From the NCBI RefSeq assembly GCF_900142755.1, contig NZ_FRCA01000013.1, forward strand, positions 1 to 63,316: a stretch of 63,316 nucleotides of DNA. The letters run 5' to 3'. Source of the stretch: Halomonas cupida (GTDB lineage: Bacteria; Pseudomonadota; Gammaproteobacteria; Pseudomonadales; Halomonadaceae). The position numbers and the translations under genes were made by a program. Shown piece after piece: positions 1-8,310 of this stretch (positions are counted from its first letter, which is position 1; the number at the start of each line of letters is the position of its first letter). The notes under the pieces were generated by a model. The model worked only from the letters and a program-made list of their open reading frames with translations, searched no databases and had not been told where the DNA came from.

Positions 1-62
1 CAGGGCATACGAGTTGGCGGCTTGAACCGAGGTGTCTACTTTTTTGGGGGCACACCACTGGG

Positions 63-97
63 TAGCTCGTAGCTCGTAGCTCGTAGCTCGTAGCTCA
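63..97. repeat. Heptad array TAGCTCG x5
   Basis: Five tandem copies of the 7-bp unit TAGCTCG, the last ending in A. Read on the other strand the unit is CGAGCTA, a member of the CGAGCNN heptad family also seen near 5887, 19274, 46461 and 63227. It lies beyond the terminator of the DUF4168 gene. Function unknown. Confidence 0.85.
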
Positions 98-107
98 GAA
101 CTGGCCA

Positions 108-140
108 CAAAAAAACCCGCTGTCCCAGAGGGACAGCGGG
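108..140 (-). terminator. Rho-independent terminator of the DUF4168 gene
   Basis: A perfect 11-bp stem (116-126 with 130-140) closes a 3-nt loop. On the minus strand it is followed directly by a run of seven T. It lies about 95 bp past the stop of the DUF4168 gene, which it most likely ends. Confidence 0.9.
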
Positions 141-235
141 TGTCGCTGCAAAGCTACCGAGCCGCCGAGGAGTCACGGCTCAGCTGCCTTACCTGGTACT
201 CAATCAGGTCCTGTGAACACGCAGGACCTGGTCGA

Positions 236-634
236 TCAAGACTGGGCCATTTCCTGCACACGCTTCATCATCTCAGGGTCCTGCTGGATAGCCTGACCGA
301 TGGCGTTGAAGGTTTCGACTTCGAGACCACTGTTGCGTACGGCTTCCACCATCTTTTCATTGGCCTCTACGCGTACTTCCTGCTGAGCTTCCTGACCTTC
401 TGCCCCTTGCAGGCGAGTGGTGTAATCCTGGGAGATCGCGGCGATTTCCTGGGATGCATCAGCAAATTTCTGCAGATCATCGTCGGAGAAGTTCTGCGCA
501 GCCGCAGCCGCATCAGCACCGGCAGTCGGCGCAGCCGCATCCGGAGCGGTGGCAGCATCCTGCGCATGAGCAGTTGCACTCATCAGACCGGCAGAAAGAA
601 GTGCGGCAGAAAGCAGAGCGGTGAATCGTTGCAT
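236..634 (-). CDS. DUF4168 domain secreted protein
   Basis: Small exported protein of 132 residues. An N-terminal signal peptide (residues 1 to about 24, ending AHA before QDAA) is followed by an Ala-rich linker and a helical DUF4168-type region. That region begins FSDDDLQKFADAS and ends with the family's typical 'DPEMMKRVQEMAQ' pattern. DUF4168 proteins are small periplasmic or outer-surface proteins of unknown function, common in halophilic and marine bacteria. The start is set by a strong AGGAGGA ribosome site just upstream of the ATG at 634. It is monocistronic: its own terminator lies at 108-140 and a long gap separates it from the TRAP genes upstream. Family call fairly sure; role unknown. 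Confidence 0.8.
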   Translation of the reverse strand: MQRFTALLSAALLSAGLMSATAHAQDAATAPDAAAPTAGADAAAAAQNFSDDDLQKFADASQEIAAISQDYTTRLQGAEGQEAQQEVRVEANEKMVEAVRNSGLEVETFNAIGQAIQQDPEMMKRVQEMAQS

Positions 635-775
635 GAATCCTCCTGAGGATTATCTCGGGTTTATCGATCACTCGCCAATTGAGACGACACAGGTGCCAAT
701 CCGTTCAATATCGTCGTGTTACAGTTTGCAAGCTACATGTGTCCAATTTGCGACACTACTATCATGGTGTATGAC

Positions 776-2971
776 CTAACCATAGGCGAGCCTGGGCAAC
801 CAGGTGACCAGAGCCGGGAATAGTATCACCAACAGTAGCCCCACAGCCTGCAGACCAAGGAACGGGAAGGACGCACGAAATATCTGCGCCATTGTAATGG
901 ATGGTGGACAAACCCCCTTGATATAGAACAGTGCATAGCCGAATGGCGGGCTCAGGAAAGACATCTGCATGTTGACCAGATAGATCACTCCGAACCACAG
1001 CGATACATCGGCGGCCTCCACTCCCGGCAACCCGAACACACCATTGAACTCCATCCCTTTTATCAATGGCACGAAAATCGGCACCGCCAGCAGCAGGATA
1101 CCCACCCAGTCAAGGAACATCCCCAACGCGATCAGCAACAGCATCATCAGCGCCAGCACCGCATAGGGGCTGAGGCCCGCCCCGGCAATCAGGTCCTGCA
1201 CGAAGGTCTGGCCACCCTGCAGAATGTAGAAGCCGACAAAGATGCTGGCACCGAAGATGATCCACATCACCATGGCCGTTGCCACCAGAGTGGTCATGCA
1301 GGCCGCATGCAGGTTGGGCCAGGTCAGGCGCCGGTGCAGGGCCGCCACCAGCAAGGCGCCGAAGGTACCGATACCGGCCGCCTCCACTGGAGTCGCCACG
1401 CCAGTGAAGATGATCCCCAACACCAGCACCACCAGGGCGATGGGCGCCAGCATATTGCGCAGCAGGCGCAACTTCTCGCTCATCGACACCCGATCCTCTA
1501 CCGGCATCGGTGGTGCCATGCGCGGATTGAAGGTGCCTCTCAACCAACAGTAGAGCGCGTACATGCCTGCCAGCAGCAGCCCCGGCAACAGCGAGCCAAG
1601 ATACAACTCCCCCACCGACTGCTGGGCAATGACCCCATAGATGATGGCCAGGATCGAGGGGGGAATCAGGATACCGAGGGTACCGCCAGCCATGATGGAA
1701 CCGATGGCTATCTCGGGGTTGTAGTTGCGCTTGAGCATGGCCGGTAGTGCAATCAGGCCCATGGTTACCACTGCCGCTCCGATCACGCCAACCATCGCCG
1801 CCAACAGCGTCGATGCAATGACCGTGGCAATGGCCAGTCCGGCCTTGAGCCCGCCCATCCACTTGTAGACCACGTCGAACAGTTCCTCGATGATTCCGGC
1901 CTTTTCCAGCACCGATGCCATGAAGATGAACAGCGGAATGGCCGACAACTGATAGTTGGTCATCATCGGGAAGATGCGTGATGGCATCAGGTTGAGCATG
2001 TGCTGATCGCCGACCAGATACAGGAAAAGCACCCCCAGCCCGCCGGTGACGAAGGCCAACGGCAGCCCCGCTACCAGCACAACCATCAGCGTTCCGAACA
2101 TCAACCAGGTAAGCGTACCTATTCCCACTTCGGCCAGACTGTGTTCAATGCTCAACGCCAGGCTTTCGTAGTCGGTGATGGCAATATTGGCAATCTCGAA
2201 GGCCAGCCAGGCGGCCAGTAACAGCGCTGCCCCCAGCATCAAACTGGCCAGAGCATGGCTGCCACCTTGGTCACGGCGATGATGGCGGTAGCTCTGGAAG
2301 TCACGAATCAACTGAGCGATTCCCTGCAACAGCAGCAGCAATGCGCCGAGAAACAACATGAACTTCACCGGGTAGTACTGTACTGCCCACTCGGTGAAGG
2401 AGACTTCATTGGCATAACTGTCGCCGAAGAACCACTTGTCGCTGACCGATTGGGAAAAGAAGCGCCAGCCACTGGTCAGCAACGCCAGGGTAAACAGAAA
2501 GAAGAATATTGAGGTGACCAGGTCCAGTGCCGCACGGTAGAGCGGGCTGGCACGCTGATAGAGGATGTCGACCCGCACATGCCCGGATTCGCGCAGGGCA
2601 TAGGCTCCGGCCAGTAGATATTGCATGCCGAACATCAACGTCATCGACTCGTGCGCCCAGTTGGTCGGCGAATTGAAGGCGTAACGCAGTACCACTTCGT
2701 AGGTGAAGATGAAGGGGGCAATCAATGACCAGTAAGCTACGTAGCGCCCGGCAAACCCCGATATGCGGTCGATGGCCGTTGTCAGTCCATTACCGGGAGG
2801 CCGGTATCCCGGGTCGAGAGACACCTCGGGAACACCGCCGGTATCGCTTCCACTGATCGTCGCGCCACGGCGGAAACTGCGATCGACCATCAGCATGACA
2901 AACAGCGGCAGAAGTGCCAGCACCGACCAATATATCCAGTGCGGCAGAATGAAGTTGATCTGCAGGTTCAT
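776..2971 (-). CDS. TRAP transporter fused permease (DctQ-DctM)
   Basis: Inner-membrane permease of a tripartite ATP-independent periplasmic transporter, 731 residues. The N-terminal third is a DctQ-like small subunit with about four membrane helices and the segment YEVVLRYAFNSPTNWAHE. From about residue 250 it is a DctM-like large subunit with about twelve helices, including the stretch AGGTLGILIPPS typical of the sodium-coupled carrier domain. The two subunits are separate in many TRAP systems, so this is a natural fusion. I chose the ATG at 2971 because GGAGGTGA lies just upstream; the longer reading from 3046 has no such site. It lies 152 bp after the binding-protein gene, with a hairpin in between. 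Substrate not decidable from the permease. Confidence 0.92.
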   Translation of the reverse strand: MNLQINFILPHWIYWSVLALLPLFVMLMVDRSFRRGATISGSDTGGVPEVSLDPGYRPPGNGLTTAIDRISGFAGRYVAYWSLIAPFIFTYEVVLRYAFNSPTNWAHESMTLMFGMQYLLAGAYALRESGHVRVDILYQRASPLYRAALDLVTSIFFFLFTLALLTSGWRFFSQSVSDKWFFGDSYANEVSFTEWAVQYYPVKFMLFLGALLLLLQGIAQLIRDFQSYRHHRRDQGGSHALASLMLGAALLLAAWLAFEIANIAITDYESLALSIEHSLAEVGIGTLTWLMFGTLMVVLVAGLPLAFVTGGLGVLFLYLVGDQHMLNLMPSRIFPMMTNYQLSAIPLFIFMASVLEKAGIIEELFDVVYKWMGGLKAGLAIATVIASTLLAAMVGVIGAAVVTMGLIALPAMLKRNYNPEIAIGSIMAGGTLGILIPPSILAIIYGVIAQQSVGELYLGSLLPGLLLAGMYALYCWLRGTFNPRMAPPMPVEDRVSMSEKLRLLRNMLAPIALVVLVLGIIFTGVATPVEAAGIGTFGALLVAALHRRLTWPNLHAACMTTLVATAMVMWIIFGASIFVGFYILQGGQTFVQDLIAGAGLSPYAVLALMMLLLIALGMFLDWVGILLLAVPIFVPLIKGMEFNGVFGLPGVEAADVSLWFGVIYLVNMQMSFLSPPFGYALFYIKGVCPPSITMAQIFRASFPFLGLQAVGLLLVILFPALVTWLPRLAYG

Positions 2972-3059
2972 TGGCTCACCTCCGCTGTACGGCCCAGAGC
3001 CGGGCAGCACTCTGCCCACCGTTGACGCCGCACAACGACTCTCCATGAATCGAGGTCAA

Positions 3060-3081
3060 CCGGCCGGATGGTACCGGCCGG
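3060..3081 (-). other. Intercistronic hairpin between dctP and dctQM
   Basis: CCGGCCGG at 3060-3067 and 3074-3081 pair as an 8-bp stem around a 6-nt loop in the gap between the binding-protein gene and the permease gene. There is no T-run, so this is not a full terminator. Such hairpins often stabilise the upstream message and so favour the binding protein over the permease; that role is inferred. Confidence 0.6.
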
Positions 3082-3123
3082 TCATTGACTGCCCACCAGG
3101 TTTGAACGCCTGCCGGATCAATA

Positions 3124-4296
3124 TCAGGCGTTGAGCTCGTAGCCCTGGATATCCTCGTCGGTGACCAATGCCACTGCTGGATCGAGCATGGTGTTGAGGT
3201 GGGCGCGGAACAGCCTTGAGGCATCCTCATCCTTGTTGGCCCACTCGAACCACAGGGGAATGGCGGCTTCGCGGAAACGTACGGCATCATCTTCCGAGAG
3301 GTGAATGATCTCGATGCCCTGTTCGCGATACTTCGGCCAGGCCTCGGAATTGGCCTTCTGGATCGCCGCATAATGGATTCGTGAATAGGCCGCCACCAGG
3401 TCATGCATCAAGTCCTGGACCTGAGTCGACATGCGCTCGAAGACACGCCGGTTGACGGCGATATCCATGAGGTCGACCGCCTGGTGCAGACAGGGAGTCG
3501 ATGGCGGCCCCATGATGATGTAGTCGGTCACCTGCCAGAACCCCAGCTCATAGTTGACCGCCGCACCGGTATAATCTGCCGCATCGATGGTGCCCTTTTC
3601 CAGCGCCGGATAGACCTCCGAGCCCGGCAGCAACGTGGTACGCGCGCCGATGCTGGCGAAGGTTTCGGCAACAATACCACCCGGCATGCGAATCTTGACG
3701 CCCTCGAAGTCATCGAAGCTGCGTAGCGGCACCTTGGAGTGGATCAGATTGAGATCATGGTGCACATAGCCGAGCATTTCCTGCCCCTGCTTGCGATAGA
3801 GGTCCTTGGCGATACCGAATCCACCATAGGCGCCAAACATCATGTCCCATTGATGGGGTACCGATAGCCCCATGGGATAAGCGGTGAGAAACACTCCAGC
3901 CGGCATCTTGCCGGGCCAGTAGACGGTGAACCAGTTCTGGCCATCGAGCACGCCATTGCGCACCGCATCGGCGACCTCGAATGCCCCGGCCACGGCTCCC
4001 GCCGGAAAGGGTTCGATGCTGACTTCGCCACTGGTCGCTTCCACCACACCGCCGGCCCACTCCTCGAATATGCGGTAGCCTGTGGTACCTGGTTGCCAGG
4101 AAGACTGCATGCGGATGCGAATGCCCTCCTGGGCCTGCACATTGCCCACCCAGGGAGCAGCCACCGCGGCCGCAGACCCGACGGCCGCAGCCTTGAGGAA
4201 GCGTCTACGGTCAGTGGTATTGTCGAGACGAGTCTCGCGCTCGGTGCTGGTCCCGCTGCTGTCCTTGCTGGGCTTGTTATTGTCCAAGGTCATCAT
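3124..4296 (-). CDS. TRAP transporter substrate-binding protein, Tat-exported (DctP family)
   Basis: Periplasmic solute receptor of 390 residues that feeds the fused permease encoded downstream. The N-terminus carries a twin-arginine signal (DRRRFLKAAAVGSAAA, cleavage near VQAQ), so the protein is probably folded before export. The mature part has DctP features, including the segment IDAADYTGAAVNYELGFWQV and the dipeptide GPPSTPC. Tat export and that segment resemble the TakP/SmoM branch, whose members bind 2-oxo acids or polyols, so an organic acid ligand is more likely than ectoine. The start at 4296 has AGGAG eight bases upstream; a second ATG follows at once (4293). A TTGGTCAGACCAA palindrome at 4629 may control the operon. 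Confidence 0.9.
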   Translation of the reverse strand: MMTLDNNKPSKDSSGTSTERETRLDNTTDRRRFLKAAAVGSAAAVAAPWVGNVQAQEGIRIRMQSSWQPGTTGYRIFEEWAGGVVEATSGEVSIEPFPAGAVAGAFEVADAVRNGVLDGQNWFTVYWPGKMPAGVFLTAYPMGLSVPHQWDMMFGAYGGFGIAKDLYRKQGQEMLGYVHHDLNLIHSKVPLRSFDDFEGVKIRMPGGIVAETFASIGARTTLLPGSEVYPALEKGTIDAADYTGAAVNYELGFWQVTDYIIMGPPSTPCLHQAVDLMDIAVNRRVFERMSTQVQDLMHDLVAAYSRIHYAAIQKANSEAWPKYREQGIEIIHLSEDDAVRFREAAIPLWFEWANKDEDASRLFRAHLNTMLDPAVALVTDEDIQGYELNA

Positions 4297-4628
4297 GGTG
4301 GCACTCCTGATCGGATTGGGTCTGTACGAAAGCACCGACGCACATGCCGCTTTCGCACTAGACGGAGCGCTATAATGTCTTCGCTCCGGGATTTCTTGTT
4401 GTTTTGACTGGCTGTTGTTGACTGACGGTTGCTGGCTGGTTGTTCCTGCCTGTCTGTTGTTGACGGTCCAGATCCAGTTGGCGCCTTGTTCAGGTCGCCC
4501 TTCGTCCCTGATCGACACACCGCCTGGCGCTCCCATGCGGCGCTGAGCCTTCCAACTGCTGCTCCTTGAAAACTAGCGAATACCCCCCTGGCTTCAACGC
4601 CGGATTTCAACGTTACGTGCTCCGAATA

Positions 4629-4641
4629 TTGGTCAGACCAA
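4629..4641. promoter_or_regulatory. Candidate FadR/FCD-type operator upstream of the TRAP operon
   Basis: TTGGTCAGACCAA is a perfect 6-bp inverted repeat around one central base. It matches the TGGTnnnACCA shape bound by GntR regulators of the FadR (FCD) subfamily, which often control TRAP transporters. It lies about 330 bp upstream of the binding-protein start. No FCD regulator is encoded in the window, so the assignment is inference. Confidence 0.5.
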
Positions 4642-4782
4642 CACTCAGCAGCCAACCCAGCCATGCCATTACTGGGCTCACTGCGGTATGACCAATTTCA
4701 ATTAGTCTCTTCATCTACTACCAAAGCACGACAAAAGAATTACCGATATCCTGCAAAGCATTTCCATCTCACTTCCTGCTCT

Positions 4783-4962
4783 GATTAACATGGCAATCAA
4801 ATAGCTCATCCTGATCGATTTGATTTTCGTCCGCACCACACTGGCGCAGATGCGCGAATCTGCTGGTGTAGTGCGGTCTCGCGTCGGCCTGATGGCCGAC
4901 GGCGGCACATCCCTGTGCCGCCATCAACCCAACATGAAAGCATGCCGGATGCCGGGTTAATA
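4783..4962. mobile_element. MITE-like palindromic element, copy A
   Basis: One of three copies (others 18403-18575 and 62418-62590) of a non-coding element with imperfect 13-bp terminal inverted repeats, TATTAACATGGCA against TATTAACCCGGCA. Here the first base of the left end is changed and a 7-bp tandem duplication (ATGCCGG) near the right end lengthens it to 180 bp. The inside folds as a chain of hairpins. The TA at the outer ends suggests TA target use, as for IS630/mariner-type transposases; this is inferred. Confidence 0.8.
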
Positions 4963-4985
4963 AATTCGGCCCTATGGAGACACCG

Positions 4986-5882
4986 ATGACAGCGGAACGT
5001 CAGTGGCCGGTGGCCATCATGCCGATCGTTTTCGTACTGCTGTGGAGCACCGGCTTCATCGGCGCCCGCTATGGCCTGCCCTATGCCGAGCCCTTTACCT
5101 TTCTGGTCATACGATTCGCCCTGACCCTGGTGCTGCTGGTACCACTGGTATGGCTGATGCGTGGCAGCTGGCCGAACAACCGCAGCCTATGGGGCCATGC
5201 TGCGGTGTCCGGCTGTCTGGTGCATGGCATCTACCTGAGCGGTGTCTTCTACGCCATCGACCTGGGTATGCCAGCCGGGTTGGGCGCATTGCTGGTGGGA
5301 CTACAACCACTGGTCACGGCAATACTGGCCGGGCCGTTGCTGGGTGAGCGGCTCAGCACACTACAGTGGGGAGGTCTGCTGCTGGGGCTGGTAGGTATCG
5401 GTCTGGTGCTGGGTGGCAAGCTCGACCCGGCATCCCTGCAATTCGAAGGCTTCGGCTGGTCGGCACTGGCCTGTATTGGAGCGGCCCTGGTGGGCATTTC
5501 CTGTGGCACGCTGTACCAGAAGCGCTACTGTACCGGCATGCCGCTACTCGGTGGCACCGTGATCCAGTACCTGGGCGCTCTGGCACTTACCGGGCTGGGG
5601 AGTCTGGCGCTGGAGCAGCGTCAGATCGAATGGAACAGCACCTTTATCCTGACCCTTGCCTGGCTGGTACTGGTGCTGTCGATTGCAGCCATCCTGCTGC
5701 TGATGGCTTTGATAAAGCGCGGCGCCGCCTCTCGGGTTGCCAGCCTGTTCTACCTGGTCCCTCCCGTCACTGCGCTGGAGGCCTGGTGGCTGTTTGATGA
5801 ACAACTACCGATGCTCTCGCTGGTGGGGATGGCTATCGCCATCGCCGGAGTGGTGTTGGTGGTGCGGGGTCGTAAGCCGTAA
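4986..5882 (+). CDS. EamA/DMT family transporter
   Basis: Inner-membrane exporter of the drug/metabolite transporter superfamily, 298 residues, with ten predicted helices arranged as two EamA repeats. The first repeat begins FVLLWSTGFIGARYGLPYAEPF and the second includes GISCGTLYQKRY and the closing helix GMAIAIAGVVLVVRGRKP. Family members export amino acids, metabolites or drugs; nothing here fixes the substrate. The ATG at 4986 has GGAGA five bases upstream, whereas the earlier in-frame ATG at 4974 has none. The gene is convergent with eutC, and a CGAGCNN heptad array starts right after its stop. A MITE-like element sits directly upstream and may supply or disturb its promoter. Confidence 0.88.
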   Translation: MTAERQWPVAIMPIVFVLLWSTGFIGARYGLPYAEPFTFLVIRFALTLVLLVPLVWLMRGSWPNNRSLWGHAAVSGCLVHGIYLSGVFYAIDLGMPAGLGALLVGLQPLVTAILAGPLLGERLSTLQWGGLLLGLVGIGLVLGGKLDPASLQFEGFGWSALACIGAALVGISCGTLYQKRYCTGMPLLGGTVIQYLGALALTGLGSLALEQRQIEWNSTFILTLAWLVLVLSIAAILLLMALIKRGAASRVASLFYLVPPVTALEAWWLFDEQLPMLSLVGMAIAIAGVVLVVRGRKP

Positions 5883-5886
5883 GCTA

Positions 5887-6070
5887 CGAGCGTCGAGCCA
5901 CGAGCTGCGAGCCGTCCAGTGCCGCTCCCTGGATCACGGATCCCCCCTGCTCCGAGACGCGAGCTTCAAGCCTCGAGCGGCGCAGTGCCAAACCGGCAAC
6001 TCCATGTCTTTCCTGGGGTCTGGGGTTCAAGCTCGAGCGTAGCGTACTCGTTGCTCGCGACTCGTAGCTG
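5887..6070. repeat. CGAGCNN heptad arrays between convergent genes
   Basis: Four tandem heptads (5887-5914: CGAGC plus gt, ca, tg, cg) run into YCCAGTGCCGCKCCMTGG-type sequence. A second degenerate set follows around 5954-5990 and ends in CAGTGCC. A third block (about 6028-6070) contains GCTCGAGCGTAGCGT, shared exactly with 46539-46553. The array fills the gap between the stops of the DMT and eutC genes. The same module recurs at 63227-63261. Confidence 0.8.
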
Positions 6071-6073
6071 TAC

Positions 6074-7021
6074 TTATGCCTTCTCCAGCCTCCCCAGCGC
6101 AAAGCTGGCGATGGCGGTGTCCTGTACGCCGGTGCCGGTCAGGTCGCAGACGGTAATGTCCGTCGCCGAGCGGCGCACCTGCTGGCCGTTGGCGATCACG
6201 CTGCCCAACTCAACCACCTCGAAAGGTACGGTGCGCCCTGCGAAGGCCTTCAGTTCGCCATTGCTCTCGCTCTGGGCTCGGGTATCGCAAACGAAGACAT
6301 CGGCACGGGTCAGCACGCTTTCATCCAGCTCACGCTTCTCGGGGCTATCTGACCCCATCGCCGTGACATGCACGCCCTCGAGAAGGTCCTCGGCAGCAAG
6401 AATCGGAGTCTGTGATGGTGTGGTGGTAATGATGATATCGGCCTGTCGGCAGGCATCGCTGATACGGTCATGTACATTGACCTCGAGCCCTCTGGCACGC
6501 TGCGGAATCGCCCAGGTATCAGCCGCATCATGACGTCTGGCCCAGACATCCACCACACCGATGTCTCGCACCAGCTGCAGGGCTTCGAGCTGCTTCGTGG
6601 CCTGCTCTCCGGCCCCCAGGATGGCAACCCGACGACTATCCTTCCGCGACAGATGTTTCGCCGCAATGGCTCCTGCCAGAGCCGTGCGCACCATGGTCAG
6701 ATAGCCCTCATCAAACAGCACGGCATCAACCAGACCGGTTTTCGCCGAGAACACCATCATCAGTCCATTGAGGCTGGGCAGGCCGATCTTCGGATTGTCG
6801 AAGAAGCCCGGGCTGACCTTGATGGCAAAGCGCTCGTTGCCACGGATATGCGCCGTCTTGACGTCGACCTCGCCGTTGGACTCCTCGATGGCCATCGACA
6901 GAATCGGCGGCTGCACCACTGTGCCACTGCCGAGGGCGGCAAACCCCTGCTCGACGGCTTCCAGCGCCGCCTCGTCAATCGCCACTACCTCGGCAATCCT
7001 GTCACGTTGAAAAAGCTGCAT
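6074..7021 (-). CDS. eutC: Ornithine cyclodeaminase family protein EutC
   Basis: Cytoplasmic NAD(P)-dependent enzyme of 315 residues in the ornithine cyclodeaminase/mu-crystallin family. The dinucleotide-binding segment is VAILGAGEQATKQLEAL, and the substrate part includes ERFAIKVSPGFFDNP and the Lys/Arg patch around GYLTMVRTALAGAIAAKHL. In ectoine-degrading proteobacteria EutC works with EutB, and the pair is thought to turn hydroxyectoine into ectoine. The gene follows eutB in the same direction with a 150-bp gap. A GGGGAGGG ribosome site precedes the ATG at 7021. The EutA partner known from Sinorhizobium/Ruegeria clusters is not in this window. The call rests on family and on the neighbouring doe genes. 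Confidence 0.87.
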   Translation of the reverse strand: MQLFQRDRIAEVVAIDEAALEAVEQGFAALGSGTVVQPPILSMAIEESNGEVDVKTAHIRGNERFAIKVSPGFFDNPKIGLPSLNGLMMVFSAKTGLVDAVLFDEGYLTMVRTALAGAIAAKHLSRKDSRRVAILGAGEQATKQLEALQLVRDIGVVDVWARRHDAADTWAIPQRARGLEVNVHDRISDACRQADIIITTTPSQTPILAAEDLLEGVHVTAMGSDSPEKRELDESVLTRADVFVCDTRAQSESNGELKAFAGRTVPFEVVELGSVIANGQQVRRSATDITVCDLTGTGVQDTAIASFALGRLEKA

Positions 7022-7119
7022 CCCTGACCCTCCCCGGTTGTCGAAATGGCTATCGAAGCGGCTATTCCGACACCTGCCGGACAGCCATGAATTCCACTCT
7101 GTCGCTATCGGTAGTCCAA

Positions 7120-7183
7120 CGACTTCAGACTTTCCGTCTTCACACCTTTCTGTCTTCGCACCTTGCTGTCTTCACACCTTTCC
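7120..7183. repeat. 16-bp tandem repeats spanning the eutB stop
   Basis: Three imperfect head-to-tail copies of GTCTTCACACCTTTCT lie at 7136-7151, 7152-7167 and 7168-7183, with a degenerate fourth just before. The last copy includes the eutB stop codon (7172-7174) and its final codons. It sits in the eutB-eutC gap. Function unknown. Confidence 0.7.
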
Positions 7184-8203
7184 TGCGGCTACCAGCTGAC
7201 GCGCACGATCAAGGGTTTCCAGAGCCACACCGTTGCCGGAAATCACCAGCGCAATGCGCTGACCACGAATGTCCAGTTGATGTTCGGCGATAGCGGCCAG
7301 GCCCACCACAGCGGCCCCTTCCACAAGAATTTTCTCATATTTCAGTATATCCACCATGGCCTCGGCTATCGCCAACTCGGACACCTGAAAATGATCATCC
7401 ATGACCTCTCGTACCAATGCGAAGGTACAGCAATTGTCGAGACCGATGCCGCCACCCAGTGAGTCACCGAGACTCTCGACTTCCTCTACCGCCACCGGTT
7501 GACCTGCGTGGAGACTCTCGAACATGGCCGCGCCAGCCGAGAGACTGACTCCGGTTACCTGGATTCCGGGGCGAATGGCCTTGAGCGCAGCACCAACGCC
7601 ACCGAGGAGCCCTCCACCGGAGAGGCCGATGAATACACGATCCAGCTCGGGTTGGTCCTCGAGCAACTCGACACCAATAGTGCCCTGGCCGGCAGCAATC
7701 AGGGCGTCATCGAACGGCGGAATCAATGTCATGCCCTCCTCGGCCACCAGCCTGGCGGCTTCCTCGAAGGCCTCATCCTGGCTCGCTCCCACACGCCGTG
7801 CTGTCGCGCCCAGTGCCTCAATGGCCGCGACCTTGTTGTCTGGAACCAGATGCGAGACGCAGATCACTGCAGGCACCCCCAGGCGCGATGCTGCATAGGC
7901 CACTGCCCGACCATGATTGCCGGTGGACGCGGTAGTGACCCCCGCCGCCAGGGCATCACGACCATGGCGCTCGATCAGCGCCGCGATCATGTTGGTAGCC
8001 CCGCGCAGCTTGAAGGCACCTGTCGGTTGCTGAGTCTCGAGCTTGAGGTATATCTCGGCGCCGAAGCGTTCACTCAGCACCTGTGAACGAGTCAGCGGTG
8101 TACGGCACACCTGGCCGTCGATACGGCGCCTTGCACGGTAGATCTGATCAAGGCTGACGCCATGATCCTGCGGTGACTGACCTGAAGCAGACTGTATCGT
8201 CAT
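7172..8203 (-). CDS. eutB: Threonine dehydratase-like PLP enzyme EutB
   Basis: Fold-type II pyridoxal-phosphate enzyme of 343 residues, related to threonine/serine dehydratases. The cofactor lysine is in PTGAFKLRGATN (near residue 56), the substrate loop is TASTGNHGRAVAYA, and the phosphate-binding glycine loop is LSGGGLLGG. It lacks the C-terminal ACT domain of biosynthetic IlvA, as expected for a catabolic form. EutB is known from ectoine utilisation clusters and is thought to act with EutC on hydroxyectoine. A strong terminator (8269-8297) separates it from doeD, so eutB-eutC probably has its own promoter in the 65 bp upstream of 8203 or depends on readthrough. GGGAAG precedes the ATG. Confidence 0.88.
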   Translation of the reverse strand: MTIQSASGQSPQDHGVSLDQIYRARRRIDGQVCRTPLTRSQVLSERFGAEIYLKLETQQPTGAFKLRGATNMIAALIERHGRDALAAGVTTASTGNHGRAVAYAASRLGVPAVICVSHLVPDNKVAAIEALGATARRVGASQDEAFEEAARLVAEEGMTLIPPFDDALIAAGQGTIGVELLEDQPELDRVFIGLSGGGLLGGVGAALKAIRPGIQVTGVSLSAGAAMFESLHAGQPVAVEEVESLGDSLGGGIGLDNCCTFALVREVMDDHFQVSELAIAEAMVDILKYEKILVEGAAVVGLAAIAEHQLDIRGQRIALVISGNGVALETLDRARQLVAAGKV

Positions 8204-8268
8204 TCGCGGCTTCCCTATTCAACCTGCAACCCAACATGCCCATTCGACATATCATCAGTTCGACACAC

Positions 8269-8297
8269 AAAAAGGCCGCCCACTTTCGCGGGCGGCC
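8269..8297 (-). terminator. Rho-independent terminator after doeD
   Basis: GGCCGCCC (8274-8281) pairs with GGGCGGCC (8290-8297) around an 8-nt loop, and on the minus strand five T follow immediately. It lies 14 bp past the doeD stop and marks the end of the doe transcript ahead of eutB. Confidence 0.92.
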
Positions 8298-8310
8298 CCT
8301 GTGGTCATAC

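Larger units (their letters stand above)
4297..4985. other. Long intergenic region upstream of the TRAP operon and the DMT exporter
   Basis: This 689-bp divergent region has no convincing gene. It holds a T/G-rich low-complexity stretch around 4393-4460 with repeated TTGTTGACTG-like words, a candidate GntR-type operator (4629-4641) and one copy of the 173-bp MITE-like repeat (4783-4962). The repeat ends 24 bp before the DMT gene start. Confidence 0.7.

Noticed and set aside
140..646. A 168-residue plus-strand frame at the left end.
   Set aside because: It lies opposite the DUF4168 gene and runs through its terminator; no motif or ribosome site.
776..4296. The first TRAP system as the ectoine importer of the doe cluster.
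   Set aside because: The binding protein is Tat-exported and of the TakP/SmoM type, unlike TeaA or UehA as I know them, and a DMT gene and a convergent junction separate it from the doe operon.
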